Shown in pieces: positions 60,366 to 64,000 of a stretch of DNA of 64,000 nucleotides. How positions within the stretch are numbered: the stretch's first letter is position 1; every line of letters starts with the position of its first letter. The notes under the pieces were generated by a model. That model saw only the letters and a list, made by a program, of their open reading frames with translations, was not told the origin of the DNA and ran no database searches. A program made the position numbers and the translations under genes. Origin of the DNA: Glandiceps talaboti (taxonomy: Eukaryota; Hemichordata; Enteropneusta; Spengelidae); assembly GCF_964340395.1 (NCBI RefSeq), contig NC_135550.1, forward strand, positions 25,780,676 to 25,844,675, read 5' to 3'.

Positions 60366-62961
60366 CTATACCACTCTGTAAGCGATAAAATACCCAGGTT
60401 CTTCACCTAAAAAATTTTCAACTTGGTATTTCTCCACTTGCTGCAGAGCTTTCCGTTCTAGCAAAGATTCCAATTTTGGTCCTTCAACACAAAACAGTGT
60501 ATTAGCGTTGACACCAATGCATATCAAGCCATCTGAAAATACAATTCACAAATTTAAGTCATGTCTATACTTTTGTCAGTCACAATATTCTTTTTAAATA
60601 TTTGTTTTTAGTAATTATTGAGAGAGTACCTTCCAGCATCATGTATAATTCCACCAATATGAACAGTACCTTCCAGCACCGTATATTTATGCGTACTAGT
60701 ACCTCCCACATGAACAGTACCTACCAGCACCACGGCACCATACCGGTATATTTACATGTACACCCATACGAACAGACCTTCCATGTGAACAGTATCTTCC
60801 AGCATTGTACATACTTTTAATATGAGTTTAATATAAATCCATATGTTCACTTGTCAGACATGCTGTATCACCACATTTTAGCGAGGTAGATTCTTAGGGA
60901 GTGGTAAACCTTTAAGGCCAGAGTTGGGCCGGCATTCATGCGACTGTCCCAGCATGGTGCAAGCTTTACACATAGTACCCTGAATAGGTCTTACCTCTTC
61001 TAACGATTTTCACCCACTCGGTAAGGCATGAGTCATCAAGGTGGTTATCTAAGAACGCACCACTACATACTATTGCATCATATGAGTCTGAAAAAGAAGA
61101 TTACAGGAAAGGACCGTATTTAGAATCTGAACATGTTGGACATCATGCTACTTTAATGTTTAAACGAAAATTGTGACTAGGAGAATAATCTGATTTAAAG
61201 TATACTGATTAGTGTGAATTGGAAGAGGTGGAGAAGGGTAGATATTGGTGTATTTTTACCTTCCGTTTTAACAAGTAATTTGCATAAATAATGATTTTCC
61301 GTCATTTCTCTATATCTTAAGAATGTAAGCTTCAAATTACATATAATTTGGTACATATAATAACTCCATATCAATGTGTAGGTAGAGTTTAGTATGAAGG
61401 TTGGTTAAGTTGTACTAGCTATACAGTTTGGATTCTATATAGTCATGATATGATTCGCTTATCAACCGAACACATACACGTAGTATCATGTCATCTGACC
61501 ATACACAAGAGGCCGACCATATTCAGTCTGCTCAGTATGTATTGTAAGCAATGTTCTAGAATTTTACAGCATCTCCATCAGTTCATTTAACAATCAACAA
61601 GTCGTCATTTTGGAATCTGAATGATTAATTTTCATAATTAATGATTTTCGGTAATTAGGCAATATCTCAAATACGCAAGCTTCATATTTCATATAGTTTG
61701 GTATAATCAACTTGCCAATTAAGAGGTATATCATATATGATAGTTATAACAATTACCGTGTGTAGGAAAACATATATAAGGTTTTATTACAGAAGGCATT
61801 CACTTTACATCTGTATTTAAAAAAGATTTCAGTATTGTTTCATTACCTTCATTTACTCCTTCTATTGGTTCACTTCCAATTTTCGCACAAATTAATTTCT
61901 TATATATACCCTTTTCTTGCGCTTGATCTAAGATTGCCTGTGACATATCTAGGGCATCGATATCTTTATACCCTAAACGATGCAACTACAATAAACCAGA
62001 ATTAAACATATTGTAACTATCGTCCTTACCACAACTAGAAAATAGACGGATCAGAGCAGATTTGCTGGAAGTGTATGAACCTTTCCATGGGCATACTCGC
62101 GTTGATCCAGTTGTGTTTTTCAAAGTATCTACTTCGACAACAAGAGGACACAGTTTGAAATTATTTAAGGACAGATCCAGATTGGATATACCTAAATATT
62201 TTTCAGTCAACGTGTCGTAGACATTTGGAACTATTGAAAGGGCTATATTGCTACTTCATCAGTTAATCACTTTAAAGCGTGTATTGATAACCACCTCAGA
62301 ACAGTAAGGGGTCTTTAAAAGCCTCAATGGCTTCCTACCCCACATAAATTCACGGTACAATTAGTTATGTATATCAAAAGAAAGGTATGCCATGTTAAAT
62401 CAGTAATGAAATGATTTTGAATTACGTGGAATGCATTAAAATGATGACAGATTTATGTGACATTCTCACCTCTTGACCAACCAGACCTGTACCAGCTGCG
62501 CAATCCAAAATTCTAGCATCTTTGTTTGTCATAAGTTTGGATAATCCCTCGGCAGCGTACCTCGGGGCGTTCCATCTCAAAGATTCAAGATCCTAGGTAA
62601 AATAGGTAGGATATCACGGTCAAAACCCAAGTAGCTTAAACCATAGACCCTCCACCATAGACCCTCCTGGTGGAGGGTCTATGCTTAAACCTAGTAGATC
62701 CTACAAGAATCTGAACAACTCCCTCCCCTCATTTTTGTACACGATAAGAGCATGAATAAAATATCATAAATGGTCAATATTTATTAATTATAAATGTATA
62801 TCGAAGTACGTAATGATATTTCACTTGTGCATGAAAAGTAAATCTCAGCTCTTTACCTTGTCGAATTCTTCACTCCACTTATCATAGAAAGTTTTGACTT
62901 CCTGGGCTGTCATTCCTGGATTACGAATGTCTGCTAATCTCTCAGCGCTAAAATCATCCAT
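60366..62961 (-). CDS. METTL27: METTL27-like (WBSCR27-like) SAM-dependent methyltransferase, five coding exons
   Basis: Exons: 62961-62857, 62592-62470, 61985-61847, 61087-60995 and 60532-60366. All are GT-AG and in phase, giving 208 residues (human METTL27 about 245). It begins MDDFSAERLADIRNPGMTAQ, then has FYDKWSEEFDK. The class I SAM-binding motif is ARILDCAAGTGLVGQEL (motif I with the GTG loop, about residues 63-79), followed by IDALDMSQAILDQAQEKGIY (post-I acidic Asp) and SYDAIVCSGAFLDNHLDDS (motif II), then VKIVRRGDGLICIGVN. The substrate of METTL27 is not known. The first coding exon begins one base before the ATG after a long pyrimidine tract, so an upstream non-coding exon is likely; a donor at 63886/63885 on the minus strand is the best candidate. 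Invertebrates often have several relatives of this gene, so strict orthology is unproven. Confidence 0.88.
60620..60812. repeat. Degenerate minisatellite in METTL27 intron 4
   Basis: Four to five diverged copies of a unit of about 50 bp, each with AGTACCTTCCAGCA(C/T) and ending CA(C/T)(A/G)(T/C)GAAC. The intervening part varies in length. It is non-coding. Confidence 0.75.
61217..61621 (+). repeat. Right arm of the METTL27 inverted repeat, in intron 3
   Basis: 405 bp, the inverse of 59874-60277. Directly after it (61622-61720) lies a much more diverged direct copy of part of the same arm (shared AATGATTTTC, AAGCTTCA and TAGTTTGGTA/TAATTTGGTA), so this repeat is a family and not a single event. 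Confidence 0.9.
62050..62345 (+). mobile_element. C-terminal remnant of a LINE reverse-transcriptase ORF, in METTL27 intron 2
   Basis: The plus-strand translation gives HTRVDPVVFFKVSTSTTRGH followed by SLKLFKDRSRLDIPKYF, and in another frame QRVVDIWN. This is the familiar RGHS-KL-K-RSRLDIRK-FFSQRVV-WNSLP block at the end of many invertebrate non-LTR ORF2 proteins (CR1/L2/RTE-like). At least one frameshift separates the two parts, and nothing upstream of the C-terminus remains. It is a dead 5'-truncated copy, antisense to the host gene. Confidence 0.75.
62642..62683. repeat. Short hairpin built from CATAGACCCT units
   Basis: CATAGACCCTCCAC at 62642-62655 pairs perfectly with GTGGAGGGTCTATG at 62670-62683. 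The loop is another copy of the same decamer. The decamer recurs elsewhere in the window. It lies in METTL27 intron 1. Confidence 0.7.
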
Positions 62962-64000
62962 ACTTTGAAGAAAGAAAATAATAAAAATAGTGCTAATTGC
63001 GTTGTAACACAACTGTAAATTTGTGATAATTAAAAAAACACGTTTATCCACATGCTAATCCATCGTTACTGTTACCTTTGCAATGTGCATCATCATTGTA
63101 GTATTGGTATGTGCAGTTTCTTGGTTGCTGGGTGACTTTATGTAATATTTGTTGAATATTAAAAATCAACTTGCCTAACTACCACTGTTGTTTATCTTTG
63201 TCACATACATCATCATTTGGCTGTTGTTATGGGCATGGTCTTGTTGCTGAGTATACATATATTCATTTTCTGGGTATTTACTAGTCTAGCTGCTAGACCT
63301 CGGATGTTCTTCCGATATAATACGACACACGATCGAACATCGCTATCCAGGATGGCAAGCCCTCACTGCGAACTTCGTTCGCTTATCGTATCGGAAGAAA
63401 GTCCGAACGTCTAGCAGCAAGACTAGGTATTTACCCTCTTGCCTACCAACTATTTTGTTATCTTTGCAATGTGGGCAACTATTTGGTTGTTGCTATGAAA
63501 ACATGGGATCATTACTTGCATGTTTATTGGAAAGGCGTGTTGTGTGAAAAGATATTTTTTTTAGGTTTTAAGACACCCTTGATGAAGTTATGATAGTTCC
63601 AGCCATACTCTAATATTCCTCTTTGGCATGTAAATTTGTTGCCCACTTCGGGAAAAGGATAGCCTACTAACTATTGATAGATCATAAAGTAATGACGTAA
63701 TGACGGAACCGGGACCCAGCTATCAGTCTCTGGTATGTCAGATGGCTTCACCTTTTTCCAAGATTACCGAAATCTTCTAATTTAAACCTAAAACTTCGAA
63801 ATACGATATTTTGGATCATGACATTAGTAGCGTGGGGCCTGGTTCTTAGTGATGAGCACTCGTATTTGACCACGTTTGTACTTACCGTATCAGATTGTAT
63901 CAGTATACAATGACTGCCCTTTATACAGACAAACACTCTCCGAACACAAGGGCTTGATATTGGCCATATTTATTTTATTTTATTTTTAAATTGTATTGTT
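62962..64000 (-). other. 5' region of the METTL27-like gene: tandem repeats and a MITE
   Basis: A minus-strand donor (ACG then GTAAGT) at 63886/63885 may end a non-coding first exon. Three diverged copies of a unit of roughly 120 bp (TTACCTTTGCAATGTG, TTTATCTTTGTCACAT and TTATCTTTGCAATGTG followed by TTGGTTGTTG-like blocks) lie at about 63055-63170, 63170-63281 and 63435-63520. A MITE separates the last two. I see no coding exon in this stretch. Confidence 0.4.
63282..63425. mobile_element. 144-bp MITE with TAGTC termini and 9-bp target duplication
   Basis: The left end TAGTCTAGCTGCTAGAC is matched in inverse by the right end GTCTAGCAGCAAGACTA, and the inverted repeat continues through TTCTTCCGATA. 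GGTATTTAC flanks both sides exactly (63273-63281 and 63426-63434). Terminus and duplication length match the 3171 element, so they are one family. It is inserted in a local tandem repeat. Confidence 0.85.

Overview
This is a eukaryotic window: genes are split by GT-AG introns, the DNA is AT-rich, and it carries many microsatellites and small non-autonomous transposons. The gene set (ataxin-3, NEK2, NDUFB1, SMIM12, DDHD1, METTL27-like) and the intron lengths fit a bilaterian animal. A marine invertebrate, either an invertebrate deuterostome or a lophotrochozoan, is my best guess; the sequence does not let me name the species. All homology statements rest on recognising translated exons by eye.

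Layout: (1) 720-3934 minus holds the first four coding exons of ATXN3, which runs off the left edge. (2) Its start lies head-to-head with NEK2 (4389-11187 plus, eight coding exons, complete). (3) NDUFB1 (11794-11961 minus, 55 residues) is convergent with NEK2. Its 5' UTR exon near 13752 lies head-to-head with an unrecognised single-coding-exon gene (14546-15001 plus, 151 residues, acidic tail). (4) A 15-copy, 49-bp minisatellite fills 15753-16487. (5) SMIM12 (17887-18165 minus) is divergent from DDHD1 (19773-38293 plus, 12 coding exons, about 1005 residues). (6) About 10 kb (38294-48448) has no gene that I can support, only small transposon-like elements. (7) A small two-exon ankyrin protein gene spans 49788-57717 minus, with a 7.5-kb intron. 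(8) A METTL27-like methyltransferase gene (60366-62961 minus, five coding exons) ends the gene content.

Functionally these are ordinary housekeeping genes: deubiquitination (ATXN3), the centrosome cycle (NEK2), respiratory complex I (NDUFB1), a small membrane protein (SMIM12), phospholipid metabolism (DDHD1) and a methyltransferase. They form no pathway. ATXN3 and NDUFB1 are close neighbours in human too (ATXN3-NDUFB1-CPSF2), so part of this order may be ancestral.

The most notable items outside genes are these: two copies of one MITE family, 60 kb apart, each with a perfect 9-bp target duplication; an inverted repeat of about 405 bp whose arms lie in an intron and just past the stop codon of the METTL27-like gene; two places where a short tandem duplication copied a splice site (NEK2 exon 2 donor, DDHD1 exon 11 acceptor); a 69-nt hairpin of pre-miRNA size; several fold-back elements, one with TTAA ends; and a cysteine-rich open frame without an ATG start at 48870-49144.
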